Source: PKWO01 sp036384915 (GTDB lineage Bacteria > Pseudomonadota > Gammaproteobacteria > Burkholderiales > Burkholderiaceae_D). Taken from it: 64,000 bases of DNA. Shown here in pieces: positions 44,314 to 52,001 of this stretch. Made by a program: the position numbers and the translations under genes. The notes under the pieces were generated by a model. The model saw nothing but the letters and a program-made list of their open reading frames with translations. It was not told the origin of the DNA and searched no databases. The stretch covers positions 100,059-164,058 of the forward strand of contig DASVLJ010000070.1 in assembly GCA_036384915.1 (NCBI GenBank). Reading direction: 5' to 3'. How positions within the stretch are numbered: position 1 is the stretch's first letter; the number at the start of each line of letters is the position of its first letter.

Positions 44314-45276
44314 TTACTCGGCCAGCAGGTTCGCGAAGCGGGCCATGTCGACGTTACCGCCGCTGATGAGGATGCCGATGCGTTTGCCTTTCAATTCCGC
44401 CTTCTGTTGCCGCGCGGCGGCGAAGCTCAGGCAGCCGGTCGGTTCCACGATCAATTTCATACGGCTGGCAAAAATGCGCATGCAATCGACCAGTTCGGCA
44501 TCGGTGGCGGTCAGGATGTCGTTGACGTCGCGCCGGATGATGGGGAAAGTCAGATTGCCGAGATGCTGGGTCTGGGCGCCGTCGGCGATCGTCTTGGGTG
44601 CGTCGATGTGCACGATTTCGCCGCTCTGGAAAGAGCGCTGGCCGTCGTTCCCCGCTTCCGGCTCGACGCCATACAACTGGCACTGCGGTGCCAATGCCCG
44701 AGTGGACAGTGCACTGCCGGACAGCAGCCCGCCGCCGCCCAGCGGCACGAAAAAGGCATCCAGGAGGCCGACTTCCTCGAATAATTCCTTGGCCGCCGTG
44801 CCTTGCCCGCACAGCACGTCGGGGTGGTCGTAGGGTGGGATCAGCGTGAGGCCGTGCTTTTGCGCCAGGTCGCGGCCGATCTGTTCGCGGTCTTCCTTGT
44901 AGCGGTCGTAGATCACCACGTTGCCGCCATAGCCCTTGGTCGCCGCCACCTTGGCGGCCGGGGCGTCATGCGGCATGACGATGGTGGCGGGGATGCCCAG
45001 CAGCCTGGCCGACAAGGCAATCGCTTGCGCATGGTTACCGGATGAGAACGCGACCACGCCGGCCTTGCGCTGTTCCGGGTTGAATTTCGACAGTGCATTG
45101 AATGCGCCGCGAAACTTGAATGCGCCCATGCGTTGCAGGTTTTCGCATTTGAAGAAGACCCGTGCCCCCAGTTCTTCGTCGACCATGCGCGAGGTCATTA
45201 CCGGGGTCTTGTGGGCGTGGCCCTTGATGCGTTCCGCCGCTGCGCAAACGTCGTCGTAGGTGGGGAGCGTGGTCAT
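44314..45276 (-). CDS. PLP-dependent threonine dehydratase-like or serine racemase-like enzyme
   Basis: 320-residue fold-type II PLP enzyme. The PLP lysine is in GAFKFRGA, the substrate loop is SSGNHAQA and the phosphate-binding glycine loop is GGGGLLSG. Family members include catabolic threonine dehydratase, threo-3-hydroxyaspartate ammonia-lyase and serine racemase; no regulatory ACT domain is present, so it is not biosynthetic IlvA. A hydroxyaspartate or serine substrate is more likely, but unproven. Confidence 0.85.
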   Translation of the reverse strand: MTTLPTYDDVCAAAERIKGHAHKTPVMTSRMVDEELGARVFFKCENLQRMGAFKFRGAFNALSKFNPEQRKAGVVAFSSGNHAQAIALSARLLGIPATIVMPHDAPAAKVAATKGYGGNVVIYDRYKEDREQIGRDLAQKHGLTLIPPYDHPDVLCGQGTAAKELFEEVGLLDAFFVPLGGGGLLSGSALSTRALAPQCQLYGVEPEAGNDGQRSFQSGEIVHIDAPKTIADGAQTQHLGNLTFPIIRRDVNDILTATDAELVDCMRIFASRMKLIVEPTGCLSFAAARQQKAELKGKRIGILISGGNVDMARFANLLAE

Positions 45277-45337
45277 TGTTTCCTTGTGGTCGGTATGGCT
45301 AGAACCTCGATTTTCGCACGTGTTCGACGTGAAGATT

Positions 45338-46693
45338 TTATTTCGGCCGGAACGCGTCCGCTTCGAGCCCGTGCGCGCTCAACTTGCGGTACAACGACGA
45401 CAAGGTCACGTCCAGTTCGGCGCATACGGCTTGCAAGTCGCCGCGGCTGCTGCGCAGGGCCGAAACCAGCAGCACGCGTTCAATGGCGGCAACGGAGTCC
45501 TTGAGCGAACGAGCCCCTTGCGCAGAATCGGGTTCGCGTTCCCCTTCGATAAGCGGCAAGCCGAGCGCGGTGCGTTCGGCGGCGTTCTTGAGTTCGCGCA
45601 CGTTGCCGGGCCAGCTGTGCGAGAGCAGGCGTTCGCGCACTTCGCGGCCCGGCTCGATATGTGGCGCTTCGAAGCGTATAAGCGCCAGATCGAGAAAGTT
45701 CTGGAACAGCAAGGGGATATCTTCCAGCCGCTCGCGCAAAGGTGGCAACTGCAGGGCGACTACGTTGAGGCGGTAAAACAGATCGGAGCGGAATTTTCCT
45801 TGTTCGACCAGTGCCTTGATGTCGTTGTTGGTGGCGGCGACCACGCGTATGTTGACCGGCAATACCTTGTTCGAGCCGATGCGCTCGATTTCGCGCTCCT
45901 GCAGCACGCGCAGCAGCTTTGCTTGCATCGCAAAGGGCATGCTGTCGATTTCATCGAGGAAGAGCGTGCCGTGGTGCGCATGCTCGATCTTGCCGATGCG
46001 CTGCTTTTGCGCGCCGGTGAAGGCGCCGGCTTCATGGCCGAACAATTCGCTCTCGAACAGGGCTTCGGGAATGGCGCCGCAATTAACCGCGACGAAGTTG
46101 CCGCTGCGTTTGCTGAAGCTGTGGATCAGGTGCGCCACCAGTTCCTTGCCGGTACCGGTTTCCCCCGATACCAGCACGTCGGCGGGTGTGGGCGCGATGC
46201 GCAGGATGGTGCTGCGCAGTCGTTGCATCACGGCGCTTTCGCCGCACAGCGTGGAGCTGATGCCGGAGGCTTCAGACAGGCTGGCGCGCAGCGTGCGGTT
46301 TTCCATCACCAGGCGGCGTTTTTCCGCCGCGCGGCGCAGCGTGGCGACCAGCCGGTCATTGGAAAACGGCTTTTCGATGAAGTCGTAGGCGCCGCATTGC
46401 ATGGCTTGCACCGCCGTCGGCACGTTGCCGTGCGCGGTCATCATCACGACCGGCAGTTCGCTATCGAGTTCACCGCAACGCTTGATGACTTCGACGCCGT
46501 TCATGCCTGGCAATTGCAGGTCGGTCAGCACGGCATCGGGCCCGGCCTGCTGCAGGCGTGCCATGGCATCTTCGGCATTGGCGAAACTTTCGACTTCGAA
46601 TTCGGCCAACTGGAGCACCAGTTCCAGGCTTTCCCGGAAACCGGACTGGTCTTCGATCACCACAATCTTGAATTTGGCTTCGCTCATCGGCAT
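45338..46693 (-). CDS. Sigma-54-dependent response regulator (DctD/NtrC type)
   Basis: 451 residues in three parts: a receiver domain (acidic VVIEDQ, phospho-Asp in AVLTDLQLPGMNG, Lys in IEKPFS), an AAA+ ATPase with Walker A GETGTGKE, the GAFTGA sigma-54 contact loop and Walker B LFLDEID, and a C-terminal Fis-type helix-turn-helix. It resembles DctD in its central domain. An in-frame ATG at 46687 is an alternative start. It is cotranscribed with the histidine kinase 16 bp upstream, and a candidate target promoter lies ahead of the sedolisin gene. Confidence 0.93.
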   Translation of the reverse strand: MPMSEAKFKIVVIEDQSGFRESLELVLQLAEFEVESFANAEDAMARLQQAGPDAVLTDLQLPGMNGVEVIKRCGELDSELPVVMMTAHGNVPTAVQAMQCGAYDFIEKPFSNDRLVATLRRAAEKRRLVMENRTLRASLSEASGISSTLCGESAVMQRLRSTILRIAPTPADVLVSGETGTGKELVAHLIHSFSKRSGNFVAVNCGAIPEALFESELFGHEAGAFTGAQKQRIGKIEHAHHGTLFLDEIDSMPFAMQAKLLRVLQEREIERIGSNKVLPVNIRVVAATNNDIKALVEQGKFRSDLFYRLNVVALQLPPLRERLEDIPLLFQNFLDLALIRFEAPHIEPGREVRERLLSHSWPGNVRELKNAAERTALGLPLIEGEREPDSAQGARSLKDSVAAIERVLLVSALRSSRGDLQAVCAELDVTLSSLYRKLSAHGLEADAFRPK

Positions 46694-46709
46694 CCGTGCC
46701 TGTCTTGAC

Positions 46710-49466
46710 TCATGCTGCCTGCACCACGGGAATGCTCAAGGTGAATTCTGCGCCGCCCTCGGCGTGGTTGGCCACTTCGATCGAACCGTTCATCGACGCC
46801 AGCGATTCGGCGCTGATCGACAGACCCAGTCCGAGGCCGTCCGGCTTGGTGGTGAAGAAGGGTTCCATGATGCGTTCCAGCACCTCCGGGGCCAGGCCCG
46901 GGCCGTTGTCGCGTATGGAAAGGCGAACGCGTTCTCCGTCGAGCCGCGTCTTCATCCGTACCGACTTGAGCTGCCGGCCGTTCATGGCGTCGCAAGCATT
47001 CAAGACGATGTTGGCGATCGCGAGACTGAGCCGTTCAGAATCGACCAGTACCGAAACCGGCTCGATGTCCTCGTGGTAATCGACCTTTTCCATGTCGAGC
47101 TGATGCAGGTAAAGCTGGCGCGCGTCTTCCATCACGTCGTGCAGCGCAATGGTTTCGACATCGGCCGGATCGGAACGGGCGAATTTGCGCAAGCGCATGA
47201 TCAAGCCGCGCAGGCGGTTCACTTCGCGCCCGATGCGCGAGGTGACGTCGAGCGCTTCATCGGTCCGGTTGAGCTTGCGCAGGGTTTGCATGGCGTCGGT
47301 CAGCATGGAGATGCTGCCCACCGGATGGCTCATTTCATGCACCACCGACGACGCCAGCTTGCCGACGGCCATCATCTTGCCGGCGTGTACCAGCACGGTC
47401 GCCATCTTTTGCCGTTCCAGTTCGATGTTGACGTCGGCCAGCTTGCGCGCGGCGGCGGCATTGGCCAGCGCCACCGACCCGTAGGCCAGAAGCGTGCGGA
47501 AGATCTGCAATTCCCGTTCGCCATAGGCATTGGCACGCGGCGATTGGATCGACAGCACGCCGAACACGGTGTCGCCCACCGCCAGAGGGGCGAACAGGCA
47601 ACTGAGCATGGGGCGCGTGCCGTCCACGTGCGCCGGACCGAGCTGGCCGGCAGTCGAATGCACGTAGATTTCGCGCAACTCGCGCACGCAGGCGGCGGCA
47701 TGCGATATTTTGCTGTCGAGCTTGACCTCCATTTGTTCCAGCGGTTGGCCTTCCTCGACGCCGAAGCGCATTTTGATACTGTCGCCCTCGACCAGCCAGA
47801 TATTCCATACGTGGGCATCGAGCATCGCGTGTACGTGGCGGTCGAGTGCCTGGAACACCGCGGTTTCGTCGATATGGGCGGTGATCTCACGGCCGATCGA
47901 AGACAGCCGTTCCAGGGTCTGGCTGTTTTGATGCAGCACTTCGGCGCGCTTGGCTTCGACCTCGGCCAGGCTCCGGAAGTGCTGCGCCTCTTCTCGCGCA
48001 CGCTCGGTACGATGCTGGATCTGCATGGCGATCGCGCGATTGGCGGTTTCCTTGCGGTAGGCATTGGTGCGCGCATCGCTCGCCTTCAAGGCTTCCGCAT
48101 AGGCCTTTTCATAGTCGCCGGCCCTGGCATACTCCTTTGCCGCCAGGTCGTGCAAGCCGCTGTCGACCAGCAAGCCTTCTATCGTGCTGGCACGCTCGAT
48201 GGCCTGATTGATGAAGTAGAGGGGCGTATCGGGCGCTGCGACGTTACCGGAGGGCACCGGGGCGTCCTGATGCAATTCGGCCATGACCTTCAGCGCATCG
48301 ATCTCTTCGAGCGGGTCGCGCTTGTTGCGTGCCAGCCCGAGCGCCGTATTCGCCAGCACTTGCGCATCGGCACGGCGCCCCAATTGCGACAGCGCACGCG
48401 CCTGCCCGGTGCGCGCCGTGATCTGGAACTCGGCTTGCTGCAATTCGTCCGAGATGCGCATCAGTTGCTCGAAATGGTCCAGCGCGACCCGATACTGTCC
48501 GCAGTCGTTTTCCAGGTAACCGAGGTAGTTCAGGGCATTGGCATAGGAACGGGAAGCCATGCAGGGACGCAGAGCTTCCAATGCCTCCTGCATCAGGTCG
48601 CGCGCCGCGTCGAACTGGCCCAGCTTGCGCAGCGTTTCGCCCATCTGTGTCAGGCATGAGCCGATGCAGACCGGCCACGAGGTCGCGCGGGCCAAGTCCA
48701 GGCCGCGCTGAGCCCATTCGAAGGCGGAGTCGTAGTCGTTGAGGTAGTTGAAGCAGTCGCTGACGTTGGCGGCGGAGTGCACGGCACGCCGCATTTGGCC
48801 GGAGGCGAGCGCGCTTTCGTAAGCCTGCATGCTGGAAGTGACGCCGCGGCCAAAATCGCCGATCTGCATGGCGAAACTGGTCCAGACGCGCTCCACCCAG
48901 GTGGCCAGGGCAGGGTGCAGTTCGGAAGTGTCGGGCGGGAGGACCTCGCTCCAGAGTTCCTTGGCATGATGCGGGTCGCGATACATGCGGCGCACGGCAG
49001 TAAAGGCCCGTGCGATGTCGGCGCGCAGGGAGTCGCCGGCGCGATCGGCGTCGGCGATGCATTGCTCCAGCTCGGCATCGGTGTCGGCAAGGGTATGGTT
49101 GTCGGAGGCGATGGCTGCCAATAGCCAGTGCACATCGGAACAGCCGGCGAAGTCCTGCAACTCCTCGAAAGTGCGCAGGGCCTCTCTCGCCAGCCCGCTC
49201 GCTTCCGTGAGTTCGGAAAAGAGCCATTTGGCTTCGGCGGTGATCAATTGCATGCGCGCGACGGCGGCTCGCAGCTCGATGTCGCTCAATTCGGTATAGG
49301 CCAGCAGCGCCCGGCCCTCGGCGACGAGCGCCAGGGCACGCCCGGTGTCGCGTTCGCGTAAATGCCAAGCCAAGGGCAGCAGCACAGCCAGCCGCTCTTG
49401 CGCATCGGTTTGCTGAAGCCGGCCTTGCAGTTGCGCAACTTCGGCGTCCAGGACGAATTTCTTCAT
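46710..49466 (-). CDS. Cytosolic histidine kinase with N-terminal TPR repeats and GAF domain
   Basis: 918 residues with no membrane segment. Residues 1 to about 480 are TPR-like helical repeats, followed by a coiled coil, a GAF-type domain (about 520-680, FAPLAVGDTVFGVLS), the phospho-acceptor segment with VVHEMSHPVGS (His in HEMSHP), and the HATPase with NIVLNACDAM, DNGPGL and FTTKPDGLGLGLS. TPRs suggest it senses a protein or complex. ATG 49466 is chosen; GTG 49481 is an alternative. It precedes the sigma-54 regulator in one operon. Confidence 0.9.
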   Translation of the reverse strand: MKKFVLDAEVAQLQGRLQQTDAQERLAVLLPLAWHLRERDTGRALALVAEGRALLAYTELSDIELRAAVARMQLITAEAKWLFSELTEASGLAREALRTFEELQDFAGCSDVHWLLAAIASDNHTLADTDAELEQCIADADRAGDSLRADIARAFTAVRRMYRDPHHAKELWSEVLPPDTSELHPALATWVERVWTSFAMQIGDFGRGVTSSMQAYESALASGQMRRAVHSAANVSDCFNYLNDYDSAFEWAQRGLDLARATSWPVCIGSCLTQMGETLRKLGQFDAARDLMQEALEALRPCMASRSYANALNYLGYLENDCGQYRVALDHFEQLMRISDELQQAEFQITARTGQARALSQLGRRADAQVLANTALGLARNKRDPLEEIDALKVMAELHQDAPVPSGNVAAPDTPLYFINQAIERASTIEGLLVDSGLHDLAAKEYARAGDYEKAYAEALKASDARTNAYRKETANRAIAMQIQHRTERAREEAQHFRSLAEVEAKRAEVLHQNSQTLERLSSIGREITAHIDETAVFQALDRHVHAMLDAHVWNIWLVEGDSIKMRFGVEEGQPLEQMEVKLDSKISHAAACVRELREIYVHSTAGQLGPAHVDGTRPMLSCLFAPLAVGDTVFGVLSIQSPRANAYGERELQIFRTLLAYGSVALANAAAARKLADVNIELERQKMATVLVHAGKMMAVGKLASSVVHEMSHPVGSISMLTDAMQTLRKLNRTDEALDVTSRIGREVNRLRGLIMRLRKFARSDPADVETIALHDVMEDARQLYLHQLDMEKVDYHEDIEPVSVLVDSERLSLAIANIVLNACDAMNGRQLKSVRMKTRLDGERVRLSIRDNGPGLAPEVLERIMEPFFTTKPDGLGLGLSISAESLASMNGSIEVANHAEGGAEFTLSIPVVQAA

Positions 49467-49640
49467 ATTGCTATTCCACACACTCCATGATGGGCGCCGT
49501 GCGCGCTCCCATGCTGCATTTCACAGAAACACTATCACAAAAGAATTCACGGGAGACATCGTATTGCGACGAATGCCAAGTTTCCCGGAAGTACATGTCC
49601 AGTCGGTAGCGGGTACATGGCGGGCACATAGCGCTTCGTT

Positions 49641-49658
49641 TTTCGCAAATTTGCGAAA
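49641..49658. promoter_or_regulatory. Candidate enhancer (activator-binding palindrome)
   Basis: TTTCGCAAATTTGCGAAA is a perfect 18-bp palindrome. It lies 138 bp before the sigma-54 promoter's -24 element, the normal distance for NtrC-type activators. A related half-site (ATGCGAAA) is at 49682-49689. A Fis-type DNA-binding domain would recognise such a dyad. Confidence 0.7.
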
Positions 49659-49793
49659 CCCGGATTGCCACATTCTCACTTATGCGAAAAACGCGGCCTT
49701 GCTTCTTGGAAATGCAGCGCAAAAATTCACTGCCGGCCGCGCTGGGACTAGGTTCGCGGCGAGTGCGAACTTGAATTGATGTTTTTTCAAGGC

Positions 49794-49810
49794 TTGGCAT
49801 GCCGCTTGCT
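49794..49810 (+). promoter_or_regulatory. Sigma-54 (-24/-12) promoter
   Basis: TTGGCATGCCGCTTGCT matches TTGGCACGnnnnTTGCW with GG (49796-49797) and GC (49808-49809) separated by the required ten bases. It points at the sedolisin gene. Confidence 0.8.
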
Positions 49811-50090
49811 ACAGGTCGCGGTGTCGGCGCTGATTGTGCGGAGTTAAAGCCTACGACAGTTACATGCTGTTATACAAAAAATGCCGCGGGAGTGTTTTCT
49901 TGCAAAACGCTTGATAGACGGCGACTTGAGGAAGTTCCAAGGAGAGTACATGGTTTCACCCATAGTTCGATCGCTTCAGGCATCCCGTTCCTCTCGTCAT
50001 TCTTGTTGCACCCTGGCTCGCTGCCGGCGCTTTGCGGGAAGTCAGTCTTGATTCCCTCCAAGTTTCCGGCCTGTCGTCGACATGCTTCGT

Positions 50091-50115
50091 CCCGCGTCCG
50101 TAGCCCGGACGCGGG
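50091..50115. other. Leader hairpin
   Basis: CCCGCGTCCG (50091-50100) and CGGACGCGGG (50106-50115) form a perfect 10-bp stem with a five-base loop, about 110 bp before the sedolisin ATG. No T tract, so it is more likely an RNA stabilising element than a terminator. Confidence 0.6.
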
Positions 50116-50224
50116 AGCGGCATCGAAGCGGCAGTTCGCGGGAAAACTCTCTCGCTCTTGATGTAGTTTCTAAAGGCAGTGCTGGCGAGACACATATCAA
50201 TAATTATTATCGGCGGAGTTAACC

Positions 50225-51907
50225 ATGAAGTTTCGTTCCAACGCAAAGATGCTTCCCATTGCCGCAATGCTGGCTGCGGCCTTCGGCGTCGGCAGTCAGG
50301 CTTCGGCCACGACAATGGTGCAGACGCGCACCCACACCCCGGATTTCACCGATGCCGTGCCGGCCGAAACGATGCAGGCAGGCGAATCCATCCATATCGC
50401 CGTAACCCTGCAGGTGCGCAACAAGCCGGCGCTCGACGAGTTGACTGCGGCGATCGCCGCGGGCCAGTCTTCGCGCGTATTGTCGAGCGAAGAATTCAAA
50501 CGCCAATTTGCACCAACTCAGGAGCAGGTCGATGCCGTCGTCGCCCATCTGAGGAAAAGCGGGTTTGTGAATATCGACGTGGCTGAAAACAACATGCTGG
50601 TGACTGCCGACGGCACCTCCGGTACCGCGCGCAACGCTTTCGGCGTCGAGATGCGGCATTTCGAGAAAAACGGCATGCGCTCCTACGCCAACACCAACGA
50701 CCCGGTCGTGCCGGAAGAACTGGGCAATATCATCCTGTCCGTGCACGGCTTGCAGACCATGAATCGCATGCATCGCATGATGGTCAAGAGCGACATGCGC
50801 AGCACCGCCGTGAAGGAGGCCACCGGCAGCGCGGTAGGCCACAATCCCACGGCATGGCCGACTATCTATAACGCGGCCGGCCTGCCTACCGCCGCCAATA
50901 CTTCCATCGGCATCATTACCGCCGGCAGCCTGAAGCAAACAATGGCGGACCTGGCCACCTTCGTCAAGAACCAGAATCTGGCCATGCCGGCGACGAGCAC
51001 GGTCAATGTCGGCGGCACGGGCGTTTCCACCTCGTCCGGCCCCACCGAGTGGGATATCGACAGCCAGGATTCGCTCGGCGCGGCCGGCGGCGCCGTCAAA
51101 TCGATGATCTTCTATAACGCCGTCGCACTGACCGATGCCGACATGACCTCGATGTTCAACCGCGCCGTGTCGGATAACAAGGCCAAGGTGATCAACGTCT
51201 CGCTCGGCGAATGCGAATCCAGTGCCAAGAGCGATGGCGCGGAGGCCAGCGACGACCAGATTTTCCAGGCCGGCGTTGCGCAAGGCCAGACCTTCGCCGT
51301 GGCCAGCGGCGATACCGGTTCGTATGAGTGCGGCGGCAAGACGAGCAAGCAAAGCTATCCCGCAGTCTCGCCCTACGTCATCGCCGTCGGCGGCACCAAG
51401 GTCTTTACGACATCGGCCGGCGCCTGGGCGTCGGAAAGTGTCTGGACCTGCACCACGCCCACCGGTTGCTCGCGCAACGGCACGGGTGGCAGCGGCGGAG
51501 GGGTGAGTTCGACGGAAACGGCGCCGGCCTGGCAGAAGTCCTCCGGTGTTCTCGGCAGCTCCACCAAGCGCGGCGTGCCCGATATCGCTTTTGCCGGCGA
51601 TCCCGGTTCGGGCGCCATCTGCATCGTCAACGGTGCGTCCGCGCAATGGGGCGGCACCAGCCTGGCTACGCCGATCTTCGTCGGCTTCTGGGCGCGCATC
51701 CAGTCGGCGCATTCGAACAGCCTGGCTTTCCCGGCAAGCGCCATCTATAAATATGGCGTGGCCAACGAGTCGACGCTGTTCCATGACATTACGTCGGGTT
51801 CGAACGGCGGCTATTCGGCCAAGACGGGATGGGACTATACGACGGGCTTCGGCAGCGTCAACGTCGCCAATCTGTATAGCTTCATCAGCACGCATTCCGG
51901 CTTCTGA
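50225..51907 (+). CDS. Secreted sedolisin (S53 family serine-carboxyl peptidase)
   Basis: 560 residues. A signal peptide (MKFRSNAKMLPIAAMLAAA, then cut near ASA) is followed by a pro-kumamolisin activation domain (about 30-195) and the S53 catalytic domain (about 205-560). Catalytic words are EWDID (Glu/Asp pair) and GGTSLATP (nucleophile Ser), as in xanthomonalisin and pseudomonalisin; calcium-site glycines follow near the C-terminus. Such enzymes are self-processing acid proteases acting outside the cell. A sigma-54 promoter lies upstream. GGAG precedes the ATG closely. Confidence 0.93.
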   Translation: MKFRSNAKMLPIAAMLAAAFGVGSQASATTMVQTRTHTPDFTDAVPAETMQAGESIHIAVTLQVRNKPALDELTAAIAAGQSSRVLSSEEFKRQFAPTQEQVDAVVAHLRKSGFVNIDVAENNMLVTADGTSGTARNAFGVEMRHFEKNGMRSYANTNDPVVPEELGNIILSVHGLQTMNRMHRMMVKSDMRSTAVKEATGSAVGHNPTAWPTIYNAAGLPTAANTSIGIITAGSLKQTMADLATFVKNQNLAMPATSTVNVGGTGVSTSSGPTEWDIDSQDSLGAAGGAVKSMIFYNAVALTDADMTSMFNRAVSDNKAKVINVSLGECESSAKSDGAEASDDQIFQAGVAQGQTFAVASGDTGSYECGGKTSKQSYPAVSPYVIAVGGTKVFTTSAGAWASESVWTCTTPTGCSRNGTGGSGGGVSSTETAPAWQKSSGVLGSSTKRGVPDIAFAGDPGSGAICIVNGASAQWGGTSLATPIFVGFWARIQSAHSNSLAFPASAIYKYGVANESTLFHDITSGSNGGYSAKTGWDYTTGFGSVNVANLYSFISTHSGF

Positions 51908-51936
51908 GCCCGGGATTTGCTGAACTGACGTGAAGC

Positions 51937-51964
51937 GGGAAGGCATGCGGCGGCATGCCTTCCC
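51937..51964 (+). terminator. Hairpin between sedolisin and TPR-sulfotransferase
   Basis: GGGAAGGCATGC (51937-51948) and GCATGCCTTCCC (51953-51964) form a perfect 12-bp stem with a four-base loop. No clear U tract follows. It may terminate or attenuate most transcription, lowering the level of the next gene relative to the protease. Confidence 0.65.
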
Positions 51965-52001
51965 ATCATCCAAAAACAATACGGTTTCGAAGAGAGTCCC
52001 G

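Larger units (their letters stand above)
49467..50224. other. 758-bp divergent control region between the kinase and the sedolisin gene
   Basis: No gene is supported here. It holds an 18-bp palindrome (49641-49658), a -24/-12 promoter (49794-49810), and a hairpin (50091-50115). The expected start of transcription near 49821 leaves a 5' leader of about 400 bases before the sedolisin ATG. A plausible reading frame at 49799-50161 has no coding character. Confidence 0.7.

Noticed and set aside
46401..48659. Long open frame (752 residues) on the plus strand opposite the regulator and kinase genes
   Set aside because: Shadow of two well-supported genes; no domain or signal visible.
49799..50161. 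120-codon frame in the sedolisin leader
   Set aside because: No ribosome-binding site, no recognisable domain and Cys/Arg-rich; it lies within the likely untranslated leader.
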